Positions 35,641 through 44,723 are shown, counted from the stretch's first letter. The stretch is DNA of 64,000 nt from BOKV01 sp041397525 (GCA_041397525.1 JAWKWL010000005.1:248001-312000), one strand, 5' to 3'. Program-made: numbers and translations. The notes: a model not told the origin generated them from the sequence alone.

Positions 35641-36225
35641 TCAGGCCAACCCGCCATGGCGCAGGAATACGACAAGGAACACCGCGCAGCCAAACACGAA
35701 ACCTATCCGCAGCATCTGGAATTTCCTGAGCAGGATTGCCGATACAGCGCTGTTCGACAGGGCTATCGAGTGCACCACTTGCGACACCTCGGCGGTATGC
35801 ATGTAGCGGGCATAGTCCTCGCCGCTGAATTTGCGCGACGTAAGCGATGGCCATGAGAACCGGTCAACTTCCGCCAGATGGGCACGGATTTTGCGCCCGG
35901 GATAACGCGGAAACGCAGTCAGCATGCAGAACAGTATGCACAATCCGGCGAAACTGCCCGCCGCGAGCGAGATCGGGTCGCTCATGGTCATGCCTGCCAT
36001 CGGCAGCGGCCCCTTGAGCGCCAGCAGCCCGACCAGCGTCACTAGGCCTGCGGCTTTGGTATCGGCGAACTGGGTCTGCTGTACGAGCGAGGCATGCTGG
36101 TCGAGCAGAACCTGCACGCGCAACCGGCTGGCATGATTGGGGTCAACGCCTTCGCTTCCCGCAAGCGGTTGCGAAAGGTCAACATTTTCAAGCGGATTTG
36201 CCTGCAGTGATTTTGCCATTCCCAT
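35641..36225 (-). CDS. Pycsar-effector-like membrane protein (orphan)
   Basis: A 194-residue membrane protein. A soluble N-terminus leads to the segment VQQTQFADTKAAGLVTLVGLLA (54-75, quoted in parts: QFADTKAAG, LVTLVGLLA). A second helix follows at about 84-106 and a third at about 172-188, with NSAVSAILLRKFQMLR before it. The 'FAD-KA-GLL' start and the NS...K...LR element are the features I associate with the Pycsar effector TM family (PycTM, DUF5706), which kills or arrests infected cells on binding cyclic UMP or CMP. No pyrimidine cyclase gene lies nearby, so a defence role is not supported by context. Family assignment is tentative. Confidence 0.55.
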   Translation of the reverse strand: MGMAKSLQANPLENVDLSQPLAGSEGVDPNHASRLRVQVLLDQHASLVQQTQFADTKAAGLVTLVGLLALKGPLPMAGMTMSDPISLAAGSFAGLCILFCMLTAFPRYPGRKIRAHLAEVDRFSWPSLTSRKFSGEDYARYMHTAEVSQVVHSIALSNSAVSAILLRKFQMLRIGFVFGCAVFLVVFLRHGGLA

Positions 36226-36234
36226 TACTTGCCA

Positions 36235-37122
36235 TTACTGTGCAGCCATCGCAAGGCGTCTGGCCCGGCGCAATCCCCACATGCTGTGGGCGAGTATCGC
36301 ACCAAGCACGATTGCGCCGCCAACAAAAGTTCGTGTGGAAATCTCTTCACTGAACACGTACCAAACCCATATCGGGGCAAGCACCGTCTCAAGCAGGTAG
36401 AAAATGGCAACCTGGGGTGCTGGTATGAAACTCGGCGCCAGCGCAAGGCAGAATCCGGCGATTGGAACGACGATCAGTCCGTTGGCCCACAGCCAACCGA
36501 TATTGCCGGGCATTTGCGGATCATGCGCAATGAATGGCAGCGCAAACACGGCAGCTACAACGCCGCCAAGGCCTGGAGCCAGTGACATGTCCTTGCCGGA
36601 TTTGCGTGCATGAACAAGCGCATAGGCTAGCGTCGCAGCACAAAGTACGGAAGTCAGGTCACCCCAGCCGGTGCCATTTGCCAATCCGCCCGAAACGATG
36701 ACGAGTACACCGACCAGCGTTGCGAAGATTGCTGCCCAGGTGGCGGCAAACGGACGCTCGCCAATCAGCCACCACGCCAGTACGGCAGCCAGCATCGAAT
36801 TGAATGCCAGGATGAACACCAGATTCGCCGTTGATGTGTGGTAAACCGAGAACGTAAAGAAGATGTTGGATATCCCGTAGACCACGCCAACGATCACCCA
36901 GTCACGGTCCTTGAGCGGGTTTGCCGGTGTCGCCTGCGACCTTGGCGCGAAGGCATGGATAAGACCGAAGACGAGCGCGATACAAAATCCCCGCAGTCCC
37001 ATGGCAAACCACGGGTCGCTCTCTGCCAGCCTTATCATCGGAACGTCAAACGAGATCACCAGACCGCCGGTGAAACCAAGCGCAACGCCTTTGGCCTGGT
37101 TGGTATGTCTTGCAGGCTGCAT
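36235..37122 (-). CDS. EamA/DMT-family transporter
   Basis: A 295-residue drug/metabolite-type permease with ten hydrophobic helices in two EamA repeats. The first ends near VYHTSTANLVFILAFNSMLAAVLAW and the second near PQVAIFYLLETVLAPIWVWYVFSE, the usual paired pattern. Substrate unknown. Gap of 9 bp to the following PycTM-like gene, so they may share a transcript. Confidence 0.88.
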   Translation of the reverse strand: MQPARHTNQAKGVALGFTGGLVISFDVPMIRLAESDPWFAMGLRGFCIALVFGLIHAFAPRSQATPANPLKDRDWVIVGVVYGISNIFFTFSVYHTSTANLVFILAFNSMLAAVLAWWLIGERPFAATWAAIFATLVGVLVIVSGGLANGTGWGDLTSVLCAATLAYALVHARKSGKDMSLAPGLGGVVAAVFALPFIAHDPQMPGNIGWLWANGLIVVPIAGFCLALAPSFIPAPQVAIFYLLETVLAPIWVWYVFSEEISTRTFVGGAIVLGAILAHSMWGLRRARRLAMAAQ

Positions 37123-37161
37123 TTCATGAAACTTGCTGTTGGGGAAATCACGCGGCTGATC

Positions 37162-37914
37162 TCAGGCAGGGGTCTTGCGTTCCCACCCGGTCATCGTCAG
37201 ATGTTCCTGGGGCTGAAAACGCGTCTTGTATTCCATTTTGCGCGATCCGCGAACCCAATATCCCAGATAAACATAGGGAAGTCCCATTTTTCGTGCGCGC
37301 TCCACATGATCAAGGATCATGAAGGTTCCAAGGCTGCGACCATCGAGATCGGTGTCGAAAAACGAATAGACCATCGACAGGCCGTTGACGAGTACGTCCG
37401 TCAGCGCCACCGCGACGAGCGAGCCGGTTCCTGCACCTGTGATGCCGCTGTCAGGACCGCGGCGGCGATATTCCACCATCATCGTGTTCACATGCGTGTC
37501 TTCGACCATCATCGCGTAGTCGAGTGCGCTCATGTCGGCCATTCCGCCACCTGCATGGCGGCTGTCGAGATACTGCCGGAACAAGGAATATTGCTCTGAC
37601 GTCGCAGCCGACGAACCCTGCTTGCCGACCAGGTCACGGTTGGCCTTGGCCACCCGCTTCAGCGATTTGCCGATTTCAAATTCATCGACCACGATCCGTA
37701 CCGAAACACAAGCGCGGCAATCTTCGCAGGCCGGGCGATAGGCTATGTTCTGCGAGCGGCGAAATCCACCCTGCGTAAGCATGTCATTGATCTCTGGAGC
37801 CCGCTCTCCAACGAGATGCGTAAAGACCTTCCGCTCCAGGCGACCCTCCAGATACGGGCAAGTGGCCGGGGCCGTCAGATAGAACTGTGGTGTGTCAATC
37901 GCAATCCGGGTCAT
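37162..37914 (-). CDS. bpt: Aspartate/glutamate leucyltransferase (Bpt)
   Basis: Bacterial N-end-rule transferase that adds leucine to proteins with N-terminal Asp or Glu, marking them for ClpSAP. The 250-residue protein has the ATE-like signatures: PCxxCxxC-like PACEDCRACVSVRI near 62-75, QGGFRRSQNIAYRP, and the C-terminal YLGYWVRGSRKMEYKTRFQPQE. The ATG overlaps the stop of the upstream SLC13 gene as ATGA, so the start at 37914 is secure. Confidence 0.93.
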   Translation of the reverse strand: MTRIAIDTPQFYLTAPATCPYLEGRLERKVFTHLVGERAPEINDMLTQGGFRRSQNIAYRPACEDCRACVSVRIVVDEFEIGKSLKRVAKANRDLVGKQGSSAATSEQYSLFRQYLDSRHAGGGMADMSALDYAMMVEDTHVNTMMVEYRRRGPDSGITGAGTGSLVAVALTDVLVNGLSMVYSFFDTDLDGRSLGTFMILDHVERARKMGLPYVYLGYWVRGSRKMEYKTRFQPQEHLTMTGWERKTPA

Positions 37915-39719
37915 AATCCGTAGTACCATGGGGCAGCGAAAGAATATGTGAGCCACACGATGATGACAAGCGGGCCGCCCGCACGCAGGAAGTCCTGAAA
38001 CCGGTAATGCCCCGGACCCATTACCAGAAGGTTTGTCTGGTAACCGACCGGTGTCGCGAAAGAGCAATTCGCTGCATAAATGACAGCCGCGACAAAGGGC
38101 AGGGGATCAATGCCCATGCCCTTGGCCATGCTGAGAGCAACGGGTGTGAAAAGCACTGCGGTGGCATTGTTGGACAGGATGTTGGTCAGGACTGCCAGCA
38201 CCAGGAAAAACGCCGACAAGACAAAAGCGGGCGACATTCCATCCATAGCGTTTGCGGCTGCACTGGCAAGATAGTCAGCGCCGCCACTGCGCTCCAGCGC
38301 AGTCGCTGAAGCAAGCGAGGCGCCAACCAGCATGTAGATGCGTGAATCGAACGCACGCTTGGCCTGACGGACATTGATGCAGCCGGTGACAATCATCGCC
38401 AGTGCACCGACAAGTGCCGTCACCATGATCGGCAACACCTCAAGTGCTGCCAGCGCCACGACCGCCGCGAAGATCGCAAGCGCAACCGGCGCCTTGCGGC
38501 GCATCGGCACCAGTACCTTCGAAGCTTCCAGCAGCAGCAGATCGCGTGACGCCCGAAGTCGCGAGACATCCTCCGGTCTGCCGCCAACCAATATCGTGTC
38601 TCCAGGCTCCAGCCGGATGTCGGCAAGACCGGATCGCTGCATGTGGCTCTTGCGCTGCAAACCCAGCACCTGCACGCCCTCATTGGCCCGTATTCCTGCT
38701 CCCTGCAGGGTTCGCGATGCGTATCGCGAACCAGGAGCAACCACCACTTCGGCAATGGTGAAGTGCGGTTGCAGATCGCCATCTTCTTCGCCCGCACCGT
38801 CGCTCATGGCAATGCCTGCCGATCCCCTTGCCAATGCCTTGGTGAGGGCAGTCCGGGTCGCAGCGACGATCACCACATCACCGGGCATCAGGCGGATATT
38901 CTCAAACGGCGGCAGGATCGGCAAATCGTTGCGCAGGATTGTGCGGACTGTCATTCCGGACAATTCCACAAACAGGCCGGCGCGGGACTGTATGCCCTCC
39001 AACGGGTGTCCGGCTGAAATGTCGATCTCCGCGATGAACTGCTTGCCCGTCGTGTTGCGGATCTGCTCCGCCATGCCGCTGCGCTGGTTGAGGATCGCGG
39101 GCATGGCGAACATCACATAGATCATTCCCGCACCGGCGAGGATGAGGCCCATGCCGGTAATATCGAAAAATCCGATATGGACCCCGTTGGGGGCGGCCAT
39201 GCCGGCTACAAGAAGATTGGTGGAAGAGCCAATCAGCGTGGTCATGCCACCAAGAATGGTGGCAAAGGACAGCGGCATCAGCCCTTTTGCGGCTTCAAAG
39301 TTCTTTTGTCGCGCTATTGTGGTCATCACCGGAACCAGCATCACCACAACCGGCGTATTGTTGAGGACCGCTGAAATGAGCGCCGCACCAATGAGAATGA
39401 CGGCGAGCGTTCTTGTGCGGCTGCGTCCGCCAATCCCGGATAGCCAGCCCGATACGCCGTCAAGCGCATCTGTCTGGAACAGTCCCTGGCCGATGATCAG
39501 AAGGCTCAGCACGGAAATCAGCGCAGGATTGGCAAAGCCCGCGACAATATCACCGGGGCCGGGTGCCCCATTGCTGTCGTCAAGGCCAAACACTATCAGG
39601 AAAGCAGCCACGGCAGCCAGTGACACAGCCTCGATCGACCATTTTTCGATGGCATAGGCGGTAATCGTGGCGATGATGATGGCAAATGTAGCCCACATCG
39701 CGAAGTCACTTGCATTCAT
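37911..39719 (-). CDS. SLC13/DASS-family permease with RCK_C domains
   Basis: A 602-residue anion permease. Two membrane halves are separated by a soluble region (residues about 205-370) that holds two TrkA-C/RCK_C-like domains (GMTVRTILRNDLPILPPFENIRLMPGDVVIVAA and RLEPGDTILVGGRPEDV, quoted in parts). Membrane motifs LIGSSTNLLVAG and NCSFATPVGYQTNLLVMGPGHY are family hallmarks. Likely carries sulfate, dicarboxylates or similar anions; RCK_C domains often bind nucleotides. ATG at 39719 chosen over TTG at 39740. Overlaps bpt by 4 bases. Confidence 0.9.
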   Translation of the reverse strand: MNASDFAMWATFAIIIATITAYAIEKWSIEAVSLAAVAAFLIVFGLDDSNGAPGPGDIVAGFANPALISVLSLLIIGQGLFQTDALDGVSGWLSGIGGRSRTRTLAVILIGAALISAVLNNTPVVVMLVPVMTTIARQKNFEAAKGLMPLSFATILGGMTTLIGSSTNLLVAGMAAPNGVHIGFFDITGMGLILAGAGMIYVMFAMPAILNQRSGMAEQIRNTTGKQFIAEIDISAGHPLEGIQSRAGLFVELSGMTVRTILRNDLPILPPFENIRLMPGDVVIVAATRTALTKALARGSAGIAMSDGAGEEDGDLQPHFTIAEVVVAPGSRYASRTLQGAGIRANEGVQVLGLQRKSHMQRSGLADIRLEPGDTILVGGRPEDVSRLRASRDLLLLEASKVLVPMRRKAPVALAIFAAVVALAALEVLPIMVTALVGALAMIVTGCINVRQAKRAFDSRIYMLVGASLASATALERSGGADYLASAAANAMDGMSPAFVLSAFFLVLAVLTNILSNNATAVLFTPVALSMAKGMGIDPLPFVAAVIYAANCSFATPVGYQTNLLVMGPGHYRFQDFLRAGGPLVIIVWLTYSFAAPWYYGL

Positions 39720-39850
39720 TGATGTTGCTGCCGCAGCCAAATCAGCCTCCGCATTCTATGCCCATGTCCGGACAACCGACTCGCATCAGGCGAACCGGTT
39801 CCGGTCACTATCGCAGATGGCGGGCAGGCAGGAAAAGGAAAGGCTTTGCG

Positions 39851-40333
39851 TCAGCGGTCCGAACGAAGGATCACTGTTCCAAGCAGAATGTCCTGTATGA
39901 GTTGCTTGCGGGTATTGAACAGCGAAACCACCAACATCAAGGGGGTGAAGGTCACGTGGGCGACCCAGAACAGCATTCCGTGGACAACAGCCGTGATGAA
40001 GTCGACGGGGCGACCATCAAGCCTTTCGATCCGCAGCGAAAAAAAGTCCATGCCCCAGGTGGCCTGGCGAGGCCCGCCCATGGTTGATCCGACATAGAAG
40101 GTCGCGATGGCCAGCGCCAGAACCGGAAAGAGCAGCCAGCCGAGGCCAAGCGTGATGATGCCCAGAAAGAAGACCGCTATACCGCCGAGGAAAGTCAGGA
40201 GGCCAACAAGAGCATAGTCGAGGACAAATGCAAGCATGCGCCTTGTCCGCACGCTCTCCAATCGTTCCGGTGATATTCTCCACTCTGCACCCAGGCCGCC
40301 GGTGTCACCTGAATGCGTGTGGTCATATGCCAT
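39851..40333 (-). CDS. RDD-family membrane protein
   Basis: A 160-residue protein with the RDD motif region (RTRRMLAFVLDYALVG, Arg then Asp-Asp-like), three hydrophobic helices (LLTFLGGIAVFFLG, WLLFPVLALAIATFYVG, GMLFWVAHVTFTPLML) and a terminal QDILLGTVILR. Transport or membrane function is suspected for the family but not proved. The start at 40333 was chosen where the soluble N-terminus begins; a longer frame to 40579 runs into the intergenic region. Confidence 0.85.
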   Translation of the reverse strand: MAYDHTHSGDTGGLGAEWRISPERLESVRTRRMLAFVLDYALVGLLTFLGGIAVFFLGIITLGLGWLLFPVLALAIATFYVGSTMGGPRQATWGMDFFSLRIERLDGRPVDFITAVVHGMLFWVAHVTFTPLMLVVSLFNTRKQLIQDILLGTVILRSDR

Positions 40334-40416
40334 GATTGCCTCCTTGCAGCATAGCCGCGACGTTATCTTGTTTCCTGTCGCATATGGAGACGCAATTGTG
40401 GCAGCGCAACCGCCAC

Positions 40417-40758
40417 TCAAAGCCGGATGACATATTCCTTGCGTGTTGTCTCGACAACTTCCCAGATGCCGCGAAAGCCCGGTTGCAGGATGAAGCTGTC
40501 GCCAGCCTTGACCTCGCGAACCTCGCCGCCTTCCTCGCGGATGATCGAAACACCGGAAAGGATCCGGCAATATTCCCATTCATCATACTGGATACGCCAG
40601 CTGCCCGGTGTTGATTGCCAGATACCGGCATAGAGCCCGTCGCGCTCTTCGACATTCCATGTGGTGAAACGTGGTTCGCCGCCAACAATCCTGTCGGCTG
40701 GCGGTGTGCTCTCCTCTGGCTCAATATTGGCAATGTCGAGCGTCGCGTAATGGGTCAT
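40417..40758 (-). CDS. Cupin-domain protein
   Basis: A 113-residue single cupin of the DUF861 type: YAGIWQSTPGSWRIQYDEWEYCRILSG (quoted in parts) holds motif 1 with Glu/His replacements, and GDSFILQPGFRGIWEVVE is motif 2. Such proteins bind metals or small ligands; the function here is not known. Its ATG immediately follows the hemB stop (TGAAATG), so it is translationally coupled to heme synthesis, though this may only be positional. Confidence 0.85.
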   Translation of the reverse strand: MTHYATLDIANIEPEESTPPADRIVGGEPRFTTWNVEERDGLYAGIWQSTPGSWRIQYDEWEYCRILSGVSIIREEGGEVREVKAGDSFILQPGFRGIWEVVETTRKEYVIRL

Positions 40759-40759
40759 T

Positions 40760-41800
40760 TCAGCCTCGCTTCAATATTTCGGCGATCTTTGGTGCGAAAT
40801 AGGTCAGCACTCCGTCGCAGCCAGCCCTCTTGAATGCCATCATCGTTTCCATGATGGCGCGCTCCTCGTCGAGGAAGCCCTTTTCGACCCCGGCCATGAT
40901 CATCGAATATTCGCCCGATACCTGATATGCGAAGGTGGGCATCGAGAACGCATCCTTTAACCGGCGGATGATGTCGAGATAGGGCATGCCGGGCTTCACC
41001 ATCACCATGTCGGCCCCTTCCATGATGTCGAGCTCGGTCTCGCGGATCGCCTCGTCGCTATTGGCCGGATCAATGTAATAGGTTTTCTTGTCACCCTTGA
41101 GCAGGCCGCCGGTGCCGACCGCTTCGCGATACGGGCCATAAAAGGCTGACGCATATTTCGTGGCATAGGACATGATCGCCACGTCCTGGAAACCTGCGCC
41201 ATCCAGTGCCTCGCGAATGGCGCCGATGCGACCGTCCATCATGTCCGATGGCGCGATGATGTCCGCTCCTGCTTCCGCCTGCAGGACCGCAGCCTGAGCC
41301 AGTTGCTCGACTGTTTCATCATTGATGATGATGCCATCGCGCAATATCCCGTCATGCCCGTGGCTGGTGAAGGGGTCAAGCGCCACGTCGGTGATGATGC
41401 CGATATCGGGCACTGCCTTCTTGATCGCTTTGGTAACTTCGTTGATCAGGTTGTCCGGATTGAGGATTTCGCTTCCTGTTCCGTCGCGTTTGGAGAGGGG
41501 CACATTTGGAAAGGTGGCAATTGCCGGAATGCCGAGTTCGAAGGCAAGCTGCGCTGCTTCAACCGCGAGGTCAAGCGACAGCCTCTCAATGCCTGGCATG
41601 GCCGAGATCGGTTCGGTGACGCCATGGCCCTCGATCACGAAGATCGGCCAGATCAGGTCGTCGGCAGTTACGGTATTTTCCCGTACCAGTCTACGCGACC
41701 AGTCGAACCTCCGGTTCCGCCGCATCCTGCGTCGACCGGTGATCTCATCCACATTTGCCAAGGTCTTCCTCCTCTTGTGCCTTTTGGCGAAGGAACGCAT
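40760..41800 (-). CDS. hemB: Delta-aminolevulinic acid dehydratase (porphobilinogen synthase)
   Basis: Condenses two ALA to porphobilinogen in heme synthesis. About 346 residues. Catalytic lysines are seen in MSYATKYASAFYGP and in DMVMVKPGMPYLD. The metal region (ITDVALDPFTSHGHDG, lacking the zinc-binding Cys triad) is of the magnesium-type found in alphaproteobacteria. The N-terminus carries the family's GRRRMRRNRRFDWSRRLVRE. Start assigned at ATG 41800; a slightly later start is possible. Divergent from a rhizobial small membrane protein. Confidence 0.95.
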   Translation of the reverse strand: MRSFAKRHKRRKTLANVDEITGRRRMRRNRRFDWSRRLVRENTVTADDLIWPIFVIEGHGVTEPISAMPGIERLSLDLAVEAAQLAFELGIPAIATFPNVPLSKRDGTGSEILNPDNLINEVTKAIKKAVPDIGIITDVALDPFTSHGHDGILRDGIIINDETVEQLAQAAVLQAEAGADIIAPSDMMDGRIGAIREALDGAGFQDVAIMSYATKYASAFYGPYREAVGTGGLLKGDKKTYYIDPANSDEAIRETELDIMEGADMVMVKPGMPYLDIIRRLKDAFSMPTFAYQVSGEYSMIMAGVEKGFLDEERAIMETMMAFKRAGCDGVLTYFAPKIAEILKRG

Positions 41801-41893
41801 GATTGAATCGGGATTGCAAGGGTCCCCTGCCTTGCCAGTGACATGCGCATCGCTTAGCACAGCATCGTGGAATTGTTCAGTGTGCGAGGCCTG

Positions 41894-42298
41894 ATGGAGA
41901 ACAACCAGGAGAATGTTGCCTTGCTGGCACAGCGCCTCAACGCAGTCTTCCTGCGGATCGTGGCGATGGTCCTGCTTGTCTATGCGCTGCAATACTGGAT
42001 GCGCCTGACTGGTTTCAATCCTGGACCGGAAAACCGGTTCGACACGATGTCGGAACATTGGCAGATTGCTGCCTCGGTACTGGCGGTCCTGCTGCCCGTT
42101 GCAGCGCTTGGCCTTTGGGGCCTGTTCTCCTGGGGAATAGTGGTGTGGTTCGTAGCCATTGCCCTGGAAATCGGCATCTATGCGGGGCTTCCCGACCTTT
42201 ACGGACGCGCCGACCTTCGGGTCGTGTTCCACGTCCTGAGTATTTCCGTTTACCTGCTTTTCCGCTTCGCAATTTCAGTATTGACCAACAAAAAGTAA
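41894..42298 (+). CDS. Small conserved rhizobial membrane protein (DUF6163-like)
   Basis: A 134-residue protein with four hydrophobic helices (RIVAMVLLVYALQYWMRLTG; IAASVLAVLLPVAALGLWGLF; GIVVWFVAIALEIGIYAG; VFHVLSISVYLLFRFAISVL, each quoted in part). It sits between hemB and ldtR as in other rhizobia, which suggests the DUF6163 family. Function unknown; envelope or cell-wall role possible from context only. Start chosen at the internal ATG because the nine residues before it are not conserved-looking. Confidence 0.65.
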   Translation: MENNQENVALLAQRLNAVFLRIVAMVLLVYALQYWMRLTGFNPGPENRFDTMSEHWQIAASVLAVLLPVAALGLWGLFSWGIVVWFVAIALEIGIYAGLPDLYGRADLRVVFHVLSISVYLLFRFAISVLTNKK

Positions 42299-42393
42299 AC
42301 GCAGACCCTTGAAAACCGCTGATTTCAGCCATTTGCAGCCGATTGCATCAAATTGGACGGGTGGCGGTAACGGAAGGTTAAGCCTCCTGTTTA

Positions 42394-42411
42394 AGTCGAA
42401 TTTTAGTCGAA
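42394..42411 (+). promoter_or_regulatory. Direct repeat upstream of ldtR, candidate LdtR site
   Basis: Two copies of agtcgaa at 42394-42400 and 42405-42411, spaced 11 bp start to start (one helical turn), in the promoter region 65 bp before the ldtR start. MarR proteins often autoregulate by binding such repeats. Candidate only; no experimental motif could be checked. Confidence 0.35.
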
Positions 42412-42475
42412 AGCGCTAGTGTCCATCCATAGAGCGGGAGGAAACAATCCCGCCTTCACAGAGAGGCAATGGCAA

Positions 42476-42988
42476 ATGACCAATTCACTTGGCCTTGTTG
42501 GGAAAGCGATTGAACCGCAACCGACAGGCGATATCAAAACCCAGTATCTTGAGACGCTTACCCTGGTTGAGCGGCTGCATCGCCGTCTTCTGGACGTCAT
42601 CAAGGACGAGTTCGACCGGCAGGGCCGCAGTGACCTCAATGCTGTTCAGGCACTGCTGCTGTACAATATCGGCAATTCCGAATTGACCGCTGGCGAACTG
42701 CGCACACGTGGATACTATCTGGGCTCGAATGTCTCCTACAACCTCAAGAAGCTGGTGGACATGGGCTTCATCCATCACCAGCGCTCTCGTGTTGACCGTC
42801 GCTCGGTCCGCGTCAGCCTGACCGATGAAGGCCAGAAAATAGCCAATATCGTCGAGAAGCTGTATCACCGCCAGATTGCGACCGTTGAACAAGTTGGCGG
42901 CATCAATCCCGACGAATTCGCCAGAATGAACAAGTCGCTTCAGCGACTGGAGCGTTTCTGGACCGACCAGATCCTGTATCGGCTGTAA
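42476..42988 (+). CDS. ldtR: MarR-family regulator LdtR
   Basis: A 170-residue MarR-type winged-helix regulator. In Liberibacter and rhizobia LdtR controls an L,D-transpeptidase and stress tolerance. The wHTH reads LNAVQALLLYNIGNSELTAGELRTRGYYLGSNVSYNLKKLVDMGFI (in parts: LNAVQALLLYNIG, GYYLGSNVSYNLKKL), followed by the wing RSRVDRRSVRVSLT. An L,D-transpeptidase gene lies 407 bp downstream on the same strand, supporting the name. Start at ATG 42476. Confidence 0.85.
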   Translation: MTNSLGLVGKAIEPQPTGDIKTQYLETLTLVERLHRRLLDVIKDEFDRQGRSDLNAVQALLLYNIGNSELTAGELRTRGYYLGSNVSYNLKKLVDMGFIHHQRSRVDRRSVRVSLTDEGQKIANIVEKLYHRQIATVEQVGGINPDEFARMNKSLQRLERFWTDQILYRL

Positions 42989-43395
42989 GGGCTGAACTCA
43001 ATTCAGGGGTGCTGCAAAGGGTCTGCTTCGGCGGGCCCTTTGTTTTCATTCTGCCGGATCGCCGATTTTCCCGGCGCAGCTATTTGCACCGGCCACTTCA
43101 GGGACCAGCTTCGGCACAACACGGCACCAAACTGCGCATTGACGCGGTCGCGAACCTGTATCCTCACCGGGACAGTGTCGGCGAAAAGTTTCGCCGTCTG
43201 CATGTCTGCCCGAAACTCGCCAAGATTTGATGTTTTGACCAGCATTGAAATCAGGCTTCGGTTGAATCTTTGCATGTTCTTAACCATGTTTGAGTGACAG
43301 TCGAACCTGCTTCTGTCAGAAGCAGCCCATTGGTATCTGCCGCTTTCTTCGGATTTGGCTCTGATACAAACAAGACCCCGAACCGGATCACCATC
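42989..43395 (+). other. Intergenic region between ldtR and L,D-transpeptidase
   Basis: 407 bp without a convincing gene. It holds the ldtR terminator near 43016-43046, then the promoter region of the transpeptidase. TTAACCAT at 43280-43287 resembles a CtrA half-site, but only one copy is present. The reading frame that continues upstream of the transpeptidase start is not coding-like, because the twin-arginine leader begins at 43396. Confidence 0.5.
43016..43046 (+). terminator. Intrinsic terminator of ldtR
   Basis: An 11-bp stem (aaagggtctgc with gcgggcccttt, two G-T pairs) closed by the stable TTCG tetraloop and followed by GTTTT. Classic form; 28 bases after the ldtR stop. Confidence 0.85.
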
Positions 43396-44664
43396 ATGAA
43401 AAGACGTCATTTCCTCGGAGCAGCAGCAGGCATGGCAACAGCGGCTTTGTCAGGCAAGGTCCTTTCCGGCAAGGCCTTTGCGCAGAATCCGATTGACGCA
43501 TTGTTGCAGAGCCCGCGCCGCGGGCAGTGGAGCGACGAATTCGACTCAGGGCGTGGTGACAACCCGCCCGGATCCTCCAATGTGCCGATTTTCTCCGAGA
43601 AGACGCCTTATCACATTGAGGCAGCAATCACCGACTATCAGCAGATCGTGGCCAATGGCGGCTGGCCGGTCGTTCCGGCAAACGAGAAGCTGCGCCTTGG
43701 CGCGACATCGAGAAATGTGCCGATCCTGCGCCGCCGCCTGATTGCTTCTGGCGACCTGCCACGAAACAGCGGCGATTCGGAGGTGTTTGACAGTTGGGTG
43801 AATGGTGCGGTGCGCCGCTTTCAGGCACGTCACGGCCTGCCTGATGACGGTGTCATGGGGAATTACACCTTTGCGGCCATGAACATTCCTGCCAATATCC
43901 GGCTCGGCCAGCTTGAAACCAATCTGGTTCGCCTGCGGACCATGTCCGGCTATCTCGGCGACCGCTACGTGATGGTCAACATCCCGGCTGCGGAAATCGA
44001 GGCTGTGGAAAACGGTGTCGTCGCACAGCGCCACACTGCCGTTGTCGGCAAGATCGACCGCCAGACCCCGATCCTCAATTCGAAGATCCACGAGGTCATT
44101 CTAAATCCATATTGGACATCGCCGAAATCGATCATCCAGAAGGACATCATTCCACTGATGCGCAAGGATCCGACCTATCTTACGCGCAACCACATCCGCA
44201 TCCTGAACGAAGCCACCGGCGAGGAAATTCCACCGGAAGCGATCGACTGGAACTCCGACGAGGCGGTGAACTACATGCTTCGCCAGGATCCGGGCAAGAT
44301 AAACGCGATGGCGTCGACCAAGATCAACTTCAACAATCCGCATGCCGTCTACATGCATGACACGCCGCAGCAAAGCCTGTTCGGCAAGATCGAACGCTTC
44401 AATTCGTCGGGCTGCGTCCGCGTGCAGAATGTGCGCGACCTGGTGAGCTGGCTGCTGCGCGACACGCCAGGCTGGCGCCGCTCGGACATCGAACGTACCA
44501 TAGCTTCGGGAAACAACACTCCCATCGAACTGCCGAATCCGGTTCCGGTCTATTTCACCTACATTACTGCGTGGTCCATCGAGCCCGGCATCGTGCAGTT
44601 CCGCGATGACATTTATCACCGCGATGGCGTGGAGGAATTGGCGCTGGATACCTCGGCGCTCTGA
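43396..44664 (+). CDS. L,D-transpeptidase (YkuD domain, Tat-exported)
   Basis: A 422-residue peptidoglycan cross-linking enzyme that makes 3-3 bonds or anchors proteins. The twin-arginine signal KRRHFLGAAAG (residues 2-12) points to Tat export. Residues about 105-165 hold a peptidoglycan-binding domain 1 segment (FQARHGLPDDGVMGNYT), and the YkuD domain lies at about 190-370 with catalytic Cys340 in SSGCVRVQN and His321 in YMHDTP. Preceded by ldtR, which very likely regulates it. Ends in a strong terminator. Confidence 0.93.
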   Translation: MKRRHFLGAAAGMATAALSGKVLSGKAFAQNPIDALLQSPRRGQWSDEFDSGRGDNPPGSSNVPIFSEKTPYHIEAAITDYQQIVANGGWPVVPANEKLRLGATSRNVPILRRRLIASGDLPRNSGDSEVFDSWVNGAVRRFQARHGLPDDGVMGNYTFAAMNIPANIRLGQLETNLVRLRTMSGYLGDRYVMVNIPAAEIEAVENGVVAQRHTAVVGKIDRQTPILNSKIHEVILNPYWTSPKSIIQKDIIPLMRKDPTYLTRNHIRILNEATGEEIPPEAIDWNSDEAVNYMLRQDPGKINAMASTKINFNNPHAVYMHDTPQQSLFGKIERFNSSGCVRVQNVRDLVSWLLRDTPGWRRSDIERTIASGNNTPIELPNPVPVYFTYITAWSIEPGIVQFRDDIYHRDGVEELALDTSAL

Positions 44665-44692
44665 TTTGCCCCGGTGGCGCAATGAATTTGGC

Positions 44693-44723
44693 CCCCGCCT
44701 GATCAAGTCAGGCGGGGATTTTT
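44693..44723 (+). terminator. Intrinsic terminator of the L,D-transpeptidase gene
   Basis: A perfect 10-bp stem (ccccgcctga with tcaggcgggg), loop tcaag, followed by ATTTTT. 28 bases after the transpeptidase stop and touching the stop of the convergent oxidoreductase gene. Confidence 0.9.

Noticed and set aside
42380..42395. CtrA box upstream of ldtR (TTAA...TTAA)
   Set aside because: The two TTAA copies are 9 bases apart rather than 7, which does not fit the CtrA consensus.
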